From an uncultured Lachnospiraceae bacterium (GTDB lineage Bacteria; Bacillota; Clostridia; Lachnospirales; Lachnospiraceae), in the NCBI GenBank assembly GCA_910583615.1, contig CAJTXP010000042.1, positions 1 to 36,379 of the forward strand: DNA of 36,379 nt. Direction: 5' to 3'. The notes below the pieces were generated by a model that was not told the origin of the DNA, ran no database searches, and saw only the letters and a program-made list of their open reading frames with translations. Positions 16,076-23,779 of this stretch are shown here, piece by piece (position 1 is the stretch's first letter; each line of letters opens with the position of its first letter). The position numbers and the translations under genes are program-made.

Positions 16076-16867
16076 TTATTTCACCATGTTCTTCATCTTG
16101 CCGCCCACGTTGCTCCAGTAGTCCTTCAGGATGTCGAACTCATCGCCGATGCAGAAATGTCTGACGCCCATCTGAATGTACTCTTCTGCATCCGCCGGAT
16201 CGTAGAGCTCCACGCGGGGCTGTACGCCGTGCGCCAGCGCCGTCTCGATTACATGCTTCTCCGCTGCTTTCCAGTCCGTCTTATGCTCGCTGCTGTTCCA
16301 TCCAAGGCTCATGCAGTAGTCGGACGGCCCGAACTGCACCATGTCCACGCCGGGGACAGAGCAGATCTCTTCTATATGATCCACCGCCTCTTTTTTCTCG
16401 ATCATGAATGCCTTCACAGAGCTTGCGTTCATTGCCGCGTATTCCATCTGCGACGGTTCCGGATTGTATCCAAGCCATCTTGCGTTGGGATAACCGAAAC
16501 GTCCGCCGTACTGGGGCGCCTCCGGAGTTACTGCACAGAGCGTCTCTCTTACCTGCTCCGGCGTCTGATGGTCGGTGAAAAGCACTGCCTGGAAGCCCAT
16601 GGCGATCGCTTTCTGCGCCACATAAAAACGGTTCTGATAATCGACTTTGATCATGGAGCCGCAGTCATGAAGCTCGCATGCTCTTACAAAATTCTCCAGC
16701 TCCGGAAGCGTAAACGGCGCATATTCCGCCAGAAATTCCAGATAGTCGAAGCTTCCGCTGGCTGCCGCCGCCTCCGCCGTCGTCCCCCAGGTGCTCCAGA
16801 TCCTGGTATTGACCGTTGCTTTTCCTTCCTTCAAAAGTCTGCGAATCCTGTTTTCTCTCATTGCCAT
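16076..16867 (-). CDS. HpcH/HpaI-like aldolase/citrate lyase family protein with altered active site
   Basis: This 263-residue TIM barrel is related to the class II pyruvate aldolases (HpaI, KDR aldolase). Metal-binding acids remain as Glu157 ('FMIEKKEAV') and Asp183 ('FGPSDYCMSLG'). However, where HpaI has the catalytic His in a 'EHxP' motif, this protein has Tyr49 ('LAEYAPF'), and the pyruvate-binding Arg position appears as Lys74 ('MIKVDYQN'). It is probably a divergent subfamily with another substrate or reaction, not a broken gene, since the frame is intact. It is encoded between the dehydrogenase and the kinase, so an aldol cleavage of a sugar-acid-derived compound is the natural guess. 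Confidence 0.82.
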   Translation of the reverse strand: MAMRENRIRRLLKEGKATVNTRIWSTWGTTAEAAAASGSFDYLEFLAEYAPFTLPELENFVRACELHDCGSMIKVDYQNRFYVAQKAIAMGFQAVLFTDHQTPEQVRETLCAVTPEAPQYGGRFGYPNARWLGYNPEPSQMEYAAMNASSVKAFMIEKKEAVDHIEEICSVPGVDMVQFGPSDYCMSLGWNSSEHKTDWKAAEKHVIETALAHGVQPRVELYDPADAEEYIQMGVRHFCIGDEFDILKDYWSNVGGKMKNMVK

Positions 16868-16995
16868 TCTGATTCTCCTTTTCTTTTACCTTTTTTCTAT
16901 GAAAATGCCGGTATGCGCCGGAGCTTCCGGCTGCATATGCATATCATTTCTGCTGTTTTCATTCTGCTTTTCGTTTTTTTGTATTCCTGCCGCTT

Positions 16996-18066
16996 TCATC
17001 TGCGATCCGTCGGGCGTTCTTTTAAGAAACCGCCGTCTGCACCCAGTTCTCTTCCAAGCGCGGTCAGCTCATCTGCCAGCGTCTCCGGAAGGACCACGCC
17101 TTCTCTTTGGTTCTGCTGCTTGCACCCGTACTCAATCTCTCCGGGATATTTCGCCGCTCCTGCGCCCTCCTTCATCGGCAGTTGGTGAAGCCGGTCTATG
17201 TATGCCGCTGCACTGTCCTGGAATTCTTTCAGATCCCGGAATGCCTGAATATTAAAGCAGGCAAAGCACTGGCTGGAAAGCTCCGGCGTATCCGCCAGAT
17301 CCTGATTGTTGATATCCGGAGACAACACGCCTCCCGACAGAAGCGCGGCGAAAAGCTCCACGATAAACGCAATGCCGAATCCCTTGTGGCCCGCCATGGG
17401 AACCATCATAAAGCACTCCGAAAGCTCCGTAGTATCGTTGCCGTCCTTATCCAGCATCCAGCCGTGAGGGATCGCCTGACCTCTCTTCGCCAGATCCTTA
17501 CATTTCCCGAATGCTACGCCGCTGGTCGCCATATCCACGCACACTTCCGGGTACGCTTCTCCTGCGCTGAACGCAAAAGCAAAGGGATTATTGCCCATGA
17601 ATGGTTCTCTGCATCCGGGAGGCCCCATGGTCAGATCCGTATTGGAGCAGGCAAACCCGATCATATCCTCTCCCGCCAGCTTCAGCGCCCAGTGCCCGCC
17701 CATACCAAAGTGATTGCTGTTGCGGACCACTACCATGCCGATCAGGCCGTTCGCCGCCTTCTTGCGCGCCAGCGCCACCGCTTTCTCTCCGGCCAGCGCG
17801 CCGAGCCCGCCCTGGGCATCGATCACTGCCGTATTCGCCGTCTCGGATACCACCGGGTAGGAAGCGGTCTTCGACGCGCCGCCCTGCCGGATCTTCTCCA
17901 CGTACGGAACCGTACGCAATACCCCATGGCTGCGGACATTCCTCAGATCCGCATGGACCAGAAGCTCTGCCACGGCAGATGCATCCGTCGAAGTCAGTCC
18001 GACGGCTTCAAAGAGCTTCTGCTCATAGGCCTGTAAGTGTCCGGCATCCACTGCATAATTCTGCAT
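16996..18066 (-). CDS. LDH2/malate-type NAD(P)-dependent 2-hydroxyacid dehydrogenase
   Basis: This 356-residue protein belongs to the LDH2 (malate/L-lactate/ureidoglycolate/L-gulonate) dehydrogenase family, which has its own fold distinct from ordinary LDH. Motifs are 'RNVRSHGVLR' (Arg45, His47), 'NSNHFGMGGHW' with catalytic His119, 'DMATSGVAFGKC' and 'GHKGFGIAFIVELFAALLSGG'. It interconverts a 2-hydroxyacid and a 2-ketoacid. It is first in the unit that runs through aldolase, kinase, TRAP, flavin reductase and cupin. A regulon box and weak -35 promoter lie upstream. The ATG follows GAAGGAG. Confidence 0.92.
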   Translation of the reverse strand: MQNYAVDAGHLQAYEQKLFEAVGLTSTDASAVAELLVHADLRNVRSHGVLRTVPYVEKIRQGGASKTASYPVVSETANTAVIDAQGGLGALAGEKAVALARKKAANGLIGMVVVRNSNHFGMGGHWALKLAGEDMIGFACSNTDLTMGPPGCREPFMGNNPFAFAFSAGEAYPEVCVDMATSGVAFGKCKDLAKRGQAIPHGWMLDKDGNDTTELSECFMMVPMAGHKGFGIAFIVELFAALLSGGVLSPDINNQDLADTPELSSQCFACFNIQAFRDLKEFQDSAAAYIDRLHQLPMKEGAGAAKYPGEIEYGCKQQNQREGVVLPETLADELTALGRELGADGGFLKERPTDRR

Positions 18067-18132
18067 ATTTGTCTCCTTCTTTCCTTATTTTTGTTTTCTT
18101 CCTCTTCAGACTGTGTTTTTTCTGATAACAGC

Positions 18133-18161
18133 ATTCTACCATCCGCCCCGGCAAAAGACCA
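18133..18161 (-). promoter_or_regulatory. Promoter of the dehydrogenase-aldolase-kinase-TRAP unit
   Basis: On the minus strand TAGAAT (18138-18133) with a poor -35, TGGTCT (18161-18156), at 17 bp. A weak -35 next to an upstream box is typical of an activator-dependent promoter. Confidence 0.6.
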
Positions 18162-18194
18162 TTCTCACGATTGTCTGCGGCATTTCCTATTTTG
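18156..18194 (-). promoter_or_regulatory. Predicted AraC-type activator site 1
   Basis: The box CATTTCCTATTTTG lies at 18181-18194 (+ strand), 42 bp from the -10 and 19 bp from the -35. The second half-box, ending ATTG at 18173, lies 21 bp closer. The same layout recurs at 21532, 23699 and 28339. Confidence 0.65.
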
Positions 18195-18220
18195 CTTTTG
18201 TCATTTTCAGATATTTCATA

Positions 18221-18248
18221 TTGACAGCGCAGAACTTTCTGCTAAAAT
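18221..18248 (+). promoter_or_regulatory. Promoter of the AraC-type regulator gene
   Basis: TTGACA at 18221-18226 and TAAAAT at 18243-18248 with a 16-bp spacer. Activator site 1 lies 26 bp upstream of its -35, so the regulator may also affect its own gene. Confidence 0.7.
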
Positions 18249-18341
18249 GTAAGAAAAAACACCCGGGAAGACGGACTCGGCGGGTTCTCATGCGGCATAT
18301 ACAAAACTTCCAGCCGAAAACGCCGGACAAAGGAGACAACT

Positions 18342-19199
18342 ATGGCAAATGCAGAATTTCTATCCAAGAAAAGCATCTATGAGGGTGATTATCTCGGCAT
18401 CATGAGAGATCCCTCCAATGAATTTAACCACGGACTGCACTACCACGATTTCTACGAATTCTGCATTTATCTGGGGGACGCAGGCGTCTTTCATATCGAC
18501 GAGAAGGAATATTCCGTCCAGCGGGGCGATCTGGTCCTGATCGACATCTTCAAACCTCACATGCTTCTGCATCATAAAATCAGTTCCTACCAGCGTTTCA
18601 GCATCAACGTGGATTTAAAGCTGGTGATCGCCTTCAGCACGCCTCATTCCAATCTGCTGGACGTCTTCCGGCGCTGCAGCCGGCACCCGGTTCATCATCT
18701 GGAAGAAGATCAGTTTTCACGCTATATCCTGCTTCTGGAAGAATACCAGAAGCTTCAGCTGAACAAAGGACAGGATATTCTGGAAAAGGCGCTGATTCAC
18801 CAGCTTCTGGCCTACGCCTATAACGATTGTTATTTTCCGGAACCGGTAGAAGAGACGGAAAGCCAGCATATGCGGATCATCGCAGAGCTGCTCGATTATA
18901 TCGACGCACATCTGAGCGAGGAAATGCCCCTTTCCGATCTGGCTGCTACCGTCAGCTACAGTGAATACTACGTCTGCCGGATCTTCAAACGGATCACCGG
19001 CAAGACGCTGACCGGCTACATCCAGGAGAAACGGATCGAACAGGCCGCCTGGCTGCTCCGAAGCTGTGATTCTGTCAACCAGGTCGCGGAACAGGTCGGT
19101 TTCAACAACTACAGCTATTTCTACAAAACCTTTAAAAAATTCATGGGCTGCGGACCTGCTGAATATCAGGCAGCACGCAGAAATCCGACGCCGTTATAG
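18342..19199 (+). CDS. AraC-family transcriptional regulator with N-terminal cupin sensor
   Basis: The 285-residue regulator has an N-terminal cupin-like ligand domain (residues about 10-130, 'HYHDFYEFCIYLGDAGVFHIDEKEYSVQRGDLVLIDIFKPHM'). The C-terminal double helix-turn-helix covers about 185-283 ('LSDLAATVSYSEYYVCRIFKRITGKTL' and 'SVNQVAEQVGFNNYSYFYKTFKKFMGCGPAEYQ'). It is the only regulator in the 18-kb cluster and is transcribed away from the dehydrogenase unit. The ATG follows AAAGGAGA. It is predicted to bind the four conserved boxes and activate the four catabolic units. The effector is unknown, probably the substrate or an intermediate. Confidence 0.93.
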   Translation: MANAEFLSKKSIYEGDYLGIMRDPSNEFNHGLHYHDFYEFCIYLGDAGVFHIDEKEYSVQRGDLVLIDIFKPHMLLHHKISSYQRFSINVDLKLVIAFSTPHSNLLDVFRRCSRHPVHHLEEDQFSRYILLLEEYQKLQLNKGQDILEKALIHQLLAYAYNDCYFPEPVEETESQHMRIIAELLDYIDAHLSEEMPLSDLAATVSYSEYYVCRIFKRITGKTLTGYIQEKRIEQAAWLLRSCDSVNQVAEQVGFNNYSYFYKTFKKFMGCGPAEYQAARRNPTPL

Positions 19200-19254
19200 A
19201 ACTGCAGGCCTGGAATTCCCTGCGCACAGAGGAAAACAGCACTGGCCCGCACAC

Positions 19255-19315
19255 GCCGGAACCCCCGAAAACGGCAGGAAAACGATGGTTTTCCGCCGCT
19301 TTCGGGGGTTCCGGC
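19255..19315. repeat. Long inverted repeat between convergent genes
   Basis: A stem of about 28 bp (GCCGGAACCCCCGAAA ... TTTCGGGGGTTCCGGC, with internal pairing of GGAAAAC and GTTTTCC) lies between the regulator and the isomerase gene. It is not followed directly by a T-run. It may end both transcripts or protect their 3' ends. Confidence 0.75.
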
Positions 19316-19346
19316 ATTCAACTTATGGGAGTTTTATCAAAATTTT

Positions 19347-20687
19347 CTAAAATGTCACTTTTTTGATGTTCAGATATCTGCACATCAGGGACAGGACCTG
19401 CGTATGGTCCCCCTCTTTGACCAGCAGATGATGGTCAAGGCCGGCCTGCATCAGACGATCGACTGCATCGATGGGGTTTCTGCCGATGCAGAGATTGACC
19501 AGCAGCTTCTCGCCGCCGTCGATCCATTCCTGCCTGGACACTTCCTTCACACTGCCGGATTCCACCAGCATCTGATAACCGTCGCGTCCGTTGCCCTGGA
19601 TGCTGGAGATCGTTACGGTCTCCATGGGTTTCAGCGGAAGCCCTACAAAACAGCCCCGGTCGCCGCTGGGCGAGATCTGCACCTGTTCCAGAGACGCCGC
19701 CAGCGAATGCGCCGTGCTTCCTTCGTGGGCCAGCGCCAGAATCTGACGCTGTTCGTCCATGCTTCCCACCTCTCCAAGGGCTGTCGCGCCGCCCCCGGCC
19801 GCCAGATTCAGCATATACATAACCATCGTGTGTCCGATGTCGCCCTCCGTATCGAGGATGATCCCCTCATCCGCCAGCCAGCTGGAGGGAAGATTCATCT
19901 CTCCGCTGTAGAACGGATAGCATTCCGCAGCCAGAGCATCCAGTGAATAACGCTTCACCGCATCCTTGACCGCCAGATATACTTTGGTCAGATGAAGCAT
20001 GGACGCTTCCTCTGCCAGAACCTTTCCGGTGCGCACCTTCAGGCCTGCGTAAACTCTCTCTGCCTCCTCGTCGCTCACAGCGTCCGCCGCTGCCATGATC
20101 TCTTCCATCTCGATATGGACAATCGTCACACCGAATTTTGCGGAAAATTCCCATTCCTCATTTGTCGTATCCTGCGGACCTGCCACGCGCCAGGTCTGTC
20201 TGGGACCGATCAGCGCCAGCTTCATCTGTTTCACGGACCGGATGATCCGCCCGGCCTCTGCGATCTTTGCCACCTTGTCCGCCGCCGCTTCGTCATCCGT
20301 CATGCCATACACATATTCATACGGAATCCCATGCGTCGTCAGCGCGCTGCCAAAATGCTGCACGCAGCCGATGGAGAACGTCTCCGTATACGGCACCGCC
20401 CAGAACACCACCGGAAGCTGCATCTGCTGTACCAGCACATACAGAAGAGAATCCGTCACCCAGGTACTTAAGATAACCGTCAGGGAATCTACCTCCTGAC
20501 TTTTCAATTCCCGGCACACATCGATGGCGTCCGCCGCATCCCATATGGTCTTCGATCCAACAACCGGCTCGACCCCTTTCGCCTTCAGTGCCTCTTCTGC
20601 CGCCCGGACCAGTTCCTCCGCCCGCTGTCCGCCGCTTTCATAGTGGCTCGCCACAACCGCAAGCCCTGTCTTTGCCTTCTGACTCAT
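19347..20687 (-). CDS. L-fucose/L-arabinose isomerase-like protein
   Basis: This 446-residue protein is of the fucose/arabinose isomerase superfamily, which interconverts aldoses and ketoses with a divalent metal. Fold markers are the N-terminal 'LTVILSTWVTDSLLYVLVQQMQLPVVFWAVPYTE' and the active-site region 'LAAECYPFYSGEMNLPSSWLADEGIILDTEGDIGHTMVMYML', in which Glu and Asp ligands are expected. It is shorter than classical FucI (about 590) and close to the short 'isomerase-like' group. It follows the TIM-barrel gene by 18 bp and shares its regulated promoter. The sugar is unknown. Confidence 0.87.
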   Translation of the reverse strand: MSQKAKTGLAVVASHYESGGQRAEELVRAAEEALKAKGVEPVVGSKTIWDAADAIDVCRELKSQEVDSLTVILSTWVTDSLLYVLVQQMQLPVVFWAVPYTETFSIGCVQHFGSALTTHGIPYEYVYGMTDDEAAADKVAKIAEAGRIIRSVKQMKLALIGPRQTWRVAGPQDTTNEEWEFSAKFGVTIVHIEMEEIMAAADAVSDEEAERVYAGLKVRTGKVLAEEASMLHLTKVYLAVKDAVKRYSLDALAAECYPFYSGEMNLPSSWLADEGIILDTEGDIGHTMVMYMLNLAAGGGATALGEVGSMDEQRQILALAHEGSTAHSLAASLEQVQISPSGDRGCFVGLPLKPMETVTISSIQGNGRDGYQMLVESGSVKEVSRQEWIDGGEKLLVNLCIGRNPIDAVDRLMQAGLDHHLLVKEGDHTQVLSLMCRYLNIKKVTF

Positions 20688-20705
20688 GTTTTTACCTCCC
20701 CATGT

Positions 20706-21380
20706 TTACTGTTTCTCAAGAAATTCCACGACTGCCTTCAGATTGTCGCGGAAGGAACCGTCTTTGACAAAATTCTTCGTGAACAGCGCCGATCCCATGG
20801 TAAAGTAAGCCGGATCCATCTGCTTCACCAGAAGCATGCGCTCCTCGCTGCCGATGCTTCCCGCCAGTACCGTCGGAAGAGAGCCGGCTTTGATATAGGC
20901 AGCGGACAATACGTTGGGATCGCCTTCCACATAGCGGTAGCCAAGCAGATCCACGCCGCAGGCGCCGGCTTCCTGATATTTCTTCGTCTGCTCCAGCATG
21001 TAATCGCAGGAACCCTCCAGAATGGACGGGCTCTGAGATACCTTACCCACGAACGGATAATATTTCAGGTTCGTCGTTTTCACATAGGCGGCTACGGATT
21101 CATAGAAGATTGTACCCAGCAGACAGTCAAAACCGCACTCTACCGCCAGCTTTGCGCCTCTCATGCACTCCTCCTCGGAATACGTCACCACTTCCAAATA
21201 CGTCGTCTTGCCCGCCGCCTTCATCATCCGGCAGAGCTCTTTCATCTTCTCCGGCTCCAGACCTACGTCCTTGAAGCCCCAGTGCACGACCGGAAGATCT
21301 CTGTTCCCTTCAAAGAGTTCCTTTGCGTTCTTCACCGTTACATCGTTGTGTGTCAGCATGACGATCAGTTTTTCCAGCAT
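20706..21380 (-). CDS. Phosphate-site TIM-barrel protein of unknown function
   Basis: This is a 224-residue single-domain alpha/beta barrel. Its beta strands can be followed ('KLIVMLTHNDV', 'VHWGFKDVGL', 'TTYLEVVTYS', 'DCLLGTIFY', 'KYYPFVG', 'GVDLLGYRY', 'PTVLAGSIGSEER', 'AYFTMGSALFT'). The last two look like the Gly-rich phosphate-gripping loops of HisA/HisF/RPE-type barrels. I do not know an assigned reaction. Co-transcription with the isomerase-like gene suggests it acts on a phosphorylated or isomerised intermediate, such as an epimerase, isomerase or aldolase step. The ATG follows GGAGG. Confidence 0.75.
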   Translation of the reverse strand: MLEKLIVMLTHNDVTVKNAKELFEGNRDLPVVHWGFKDVGLEPEKMKELCRMMKAAGKTTYLEVVTYSEEECMRGAKLAVECGFDCLLGTIFYESVAAYVKTTNLKYYPFVGKVSQSPSILEGSCDYMLEQTKKYQEAGACGVDLLGYRYVEGDPNVLSAAYIKAGSLPTVLAGSIGSEERMLLVKQMDPAYFTMGSALFTKNFVKDGSFRDNLKAVVEFLEKQ

Positions 21381-21483
21381 TTTTTACCTCCATCATCATT
21401 GATCAGATCGTTTATTTTGTTCCTCCCGGCGGACGATCCATCGCCTCAAATACCGGTTATGGTTCTCTCAACCATCTGTAAAT

Positions 21484-21512
21484 ATTATAAATATGGAAGG
21501 TAAAAAAGTCGA
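21484..21512 (-). promoter_or_regulatory. Promoter of the TIM barrel-isomerase unit
   Basis: On the minus strand TATAAT (21489-21484), 17 bp, TCGACT (21512-21507). Confidence 0.65.
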
Positions 21513-21545
21513 TTCAGCCGTTTGCCCTGTACATTTCTTATTTTG
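21507..21545 (-). promoter_or_regulatory. Predicted AraC-type activator site 2
   Basis: The box CATTTCTTATTTTG lies at 21532-21545 (+ strand), 42 bp from the -10. The second half-box, ending TTTG at 21524, lies 21 bp closer to the promoter. Confidence 0.65.
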
Positions 21546-21567
21546 TCATTAAAACCAAAGAGAAAGA

Positions 21568-21601
21568 GCCGGAACCATCCCTTCAGAAGGACGGTCCCGG
21601 C
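21568..21601 (-). terminator. Terminator of the hydroxyacid dehydrogenase unit
   Basis: On the minus strand a 13-bp stem with G-T pairs (GCCGGGACCGTCC with GGATGGTTCCGGC) is followed by the T-rich TCTTTCTCTTTGG. Confidence 0.75.
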
Positions 21602-21628
21602 CCGTTTTCATGCGCTGTAAAACCGGAT

Positions 21629-22597
21629 TCAGCCCAGCACTTCCTTATTTACCACATTTGCAGGCTTTTCGCCCTTTAATACGCCCGCGATCCCGGCCAG
21701 CGCCTCGCTGCACATACCCACTCTGGCCTTCATGGTCAGACTGGCGATATGCGGCGTCAGCGTCACATTGTCAAGCTTTAAAAGCTCCGGATGTACTTTC
21801 GGCTCTTCCTCGAAGACATCCAGTCCCGCACCCTTGATCACGCCGTCCTTCAGCGCCTGTGCCAGCGCCTGTTCATCCACGATCTTTCCTCTGGCGCAGT
21901 TTACGAAATAAGCGTCCTTTTTCATCTTCCGGAACGCCTCTTCGTTGAACAGATGATGATTCTCCGGAATGTACGGCATGTGCAGGGAAATGCAGTCGGC
22001 CTGCCGCAGAACCCCGTCAAACTCCATATAGGTCACGCCGTATTCCGCCTCCACTTCCGCAGCCGCCCGGAATTTATCATAATAGATCACATTCATCCCG
22101 AAGCCCTGCGCTTTCCGGCAGACCCTTTTTCCAATGCGTCCAAAGCCCAGAATGCCCAGCGTCGCTCCCTCCACCTGCGTATTGCAGTCGTCGAAATTAG
22201 GACTTTTCCAGACCCCTGCGCGCACTTCGCGGTCATAGCGGGCGATCCCTCTCATAACGGATACGATCAGCGTCGCCGTGTGCTCCGCCGTCGCCTCCGT
22301 CACCTGCGTCGGCGTATTTACTACCGGAAGCCCTTTCTCCGTGGCGTATTTCCAGTCGATATTGTCATAACCCACGCCGAAATTCGCGATCACCTTCAAA
22401 TTCTTCGCCGCGTCGATCAGCCGTCTGTCTCCGTCGTTGTCCAGGATCAGACAGCCGTCATATACCGGGATCTGCGCAAGCAGTTCTTCATAAGTAAACG
22501 CATGCTTCTTCTCATCCGGAAGCGTAAACTCAAACTCTCCTCTGTACGGTTCCAGGCATTTCTCCGGAACCCACTCGGAAATGATGATCTTCTTCAT
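21629..22597 (-). CDS. D-isomer-specific 2-hydroxyacid dehydrogenase (first paralog)
   Basis: This 322-residue NAD(P)-dependent enzyme reduces a 2-ketoacid to a D-2-hydroxyacid or the reverse. The Rossmann motif is 'LGILGFGRIGKRV' near residue 150. The catalytic triad is Arg in 'VNCARGKIVDEQAL', Glu in 'FEEEPKVHPE' and His in 'LTPHIASLT'. The ATG at 22597 follows AGAGGGGG; an earlier in-frame ATG is rejected. It is the second gene of a two-gene unit. The partner at 22638 belongs to the same family but differs widely, so the two probably act on different substrates. Confidence 0.92.
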   Translation of the reverse strand: MKKIIISEWVPEKCLEPYRGEFEFTLPDEKKHAFTYEELLAQIPVYDGCLILDNDGDRRLIDAAKNLKVIANFGVGYDNIDWKYATEKGLPVVNTPTQVTEATAEHTATLIVSVMRGIARYDREVRAGVWKSPNFDDCNTQVEGATLGILGFGRIGKRVCRKAQGFGMNVIYYDKFRAAAEVEAEYGVTYMEFDGVLRQADCISLHMPYIPENHHLFNEEAFRKMKKDAYFVNCARGKIVDEQALAQALKDGVIKGAGLDVFEEEPKVHPELLKLDNVTLTPHIASLTMKARVGMCSEALAGIAGVLKGEKPANVVNKEVLG

Positions 22598-22637
22598 CTG
22601 TTTCCCCCTCTTTCTCCGCCGCACAGAAACGGCGCTG

Positions 22638-23603
22638 TTATTGATTGACTACGTTAACCGGATGACCGGATATAAATGCTTCCAGGTTCGCCGCCGTAAT
22701 ATCCATGATCCTCTGTCTGGACGCCTGCGCCGCCCAGGAAATGTGCGGGGTAATCAGGCAGTTTTTCGCTTTCAGAAGCGGATTGTCGCCTTTGATCGGC
22801 TCTGTGGATACCACGTCCAGACCGGCGGCATACACTTTGCCGCAGTTCAGAGCGTCCGCCAGATCCTGCTCTACTATGAGCTGTCCGCGGCTGTTGTTGA
22901 TCAGGATCACGCCGTCTTTCATCTTCGCGATATTTTCCTTATTGATCATCCCTTCTGTGGACGGGAACAGCGGGCAGTGCAGGAAGATTACATCCGACCT
23001 TGCCAGAAGCTCGTCAAGCTCCACATACTCCGCCAGCTGCTTTCCCGCTTCGCTCTGGTGCGCGTCGTAAGCCAGGACCTTCATCTCCATGGAATTCAGG
23101 ATTTTCGCCGTCGCCTGCCCGATCCGGCCAAGGCCGATCACGCCCGCCGTCTTGCCGTACAGCTCGATCATCGGATAGTCCCAGTAGCACCAGTCCGCGT
23201 TGTGCTCCCACCTGCCTTCGCTGACGGTCTGTGCGTGGTGTCCATAATGGGAGCAGATCTCCAGAAGCAGTCCCACCGCATACTGTCCTACAATCTGTGT
23301 CCCGTAGGTGGGCACATTTACCACCGGAATTTCCTTTTCCTTCGCGTATTCATAATCCACTACGTTGTAACCGGTCGCCAGCACCGCGATCAGTTTTACG
23401 TTCGGACACTTGTCCAGCGTCTCTTTCGAGATCGGCGTCTTGTTTATAATCACGATCTCCGCGTCGCCGATCCGCTCCGCGATCAGCGGCGATTCCTCAT
23501 AAGACGTCCGGTCATAGACCGTCACTTCTCCGAACTTCTCAAGCGGTCCCCAGCTTAAATCCCCCGGGTTCTCCGTATATCCGTCCAATATTACAATTTT
23601 CAT
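22638..23603 (-). CDS. D-2-hydroxyacid dehydrogenase, glycerate dehydrogenase/hydroxypyruvate reductase-like
   Basis: The 321-residue product has Rossmann 'VIGLGRIGQATAKIL' near residue 147, Arg in 'INNSRGQLIVEQDL', Glu in 'VVSTEPIKGDNPL' and His in 'LITPHISWAA'. The Trp after the catalytic His and the 'KGDNPLL' segment are typical of hydroxypyruvate reductases/glycerate dehydrogenases. Making D-glycerate would connect the pathway to the glycerate kinase at 8381. The ATG at 23603 is preferred because AAAGGA is at better spacing than for the ATG six bases upstream. Confidence 0.92.
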   Translation of the reverse strand: MKIVILDGYTENPGDLSWGPLEKFGEVTVYDRTSYEESPLIAERIGDAEIVIINKTPISKETLDKCPNVKLIAVLATGYNVVDYEYAKEKEIPVVNVPTYGTQIVGQYAVGLLLEICSHYGHHAQTVSEGRWEHNADWCYWDYPMIELYGKTAGVIGLGRIGQATAKILNSMEMKVLAYDAHQSEAGKQLAEYVELDELLARSDVIFLHCPLFPSTEGMINKENIAKMKDGVILINNSRGQLIVEQDLADALNCGKVYAAGLDVVSTEPIKGDNPLLKAKNCLITPHISWAAQASRQRIMDITAANLEAFISGHPVNVVNQ

Positions 23604-23650
23604 ATACATCGTTCCTTTCTTGTTATTATTTTATTTTCCTGACTATCCTG

Positions 23651-23679
23651 ATTCTAGCAAATTTCCCATAAATACACAA
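23651..23679 (-). promoter_or_regulatory. Promoter of the hydroxyacid dehydrogenase unit
   Basis: On the minus strand TAGAAT (23656-23651), 17 bp, TTGTGT (23679-23674). Confidence 0.65.
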
Positions 23680-23712
23680 TCCATAATTTTGTACAGCACA
23701 TTTCTTTTTTTG
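23674..23712 (-). promoter_or_regulatory. Predicted AraC-type activator site 3
   Basis: The box CATTTCTTTTTTTG lies at 23699-23712 (+ strand), 42 bp from the -10. The second half-box, ending TTTG at 23691, lies 21 bp closer. It also overlaps a TGTACAGCA/TGCTGTACA inverted repeat at 23690-23719. Confidence 0.62.
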
Positions 23713-23730
23713 CTGTACATCAATTCACAA

Positions 23731-23763
23731 GAGACGGGATCACTGCAGAACACGCCCCGTCTC
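23731..23763 (-). terminator. Possible terminator of the amidase-ABC unit
   Basis: GAGACGGG (23731-23738) pairs with CCCGTCTC (23756-23763) downstream of the binding-protein stop. The following T-run is weak. Confidence 0.4.
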
Positions 23764-23779
23764 TCTGTGGTCTTCCGGA

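Noticed and set aside
16945..16960. Fifth activator box upstream of the aldolase gene (CATTTCTGCTGTTTTC)
   Set aside because: Only the first half fits the motif, and no -10 hexamer occurs 42 bp away; the gene is better read as part of the unit starting at 18066.
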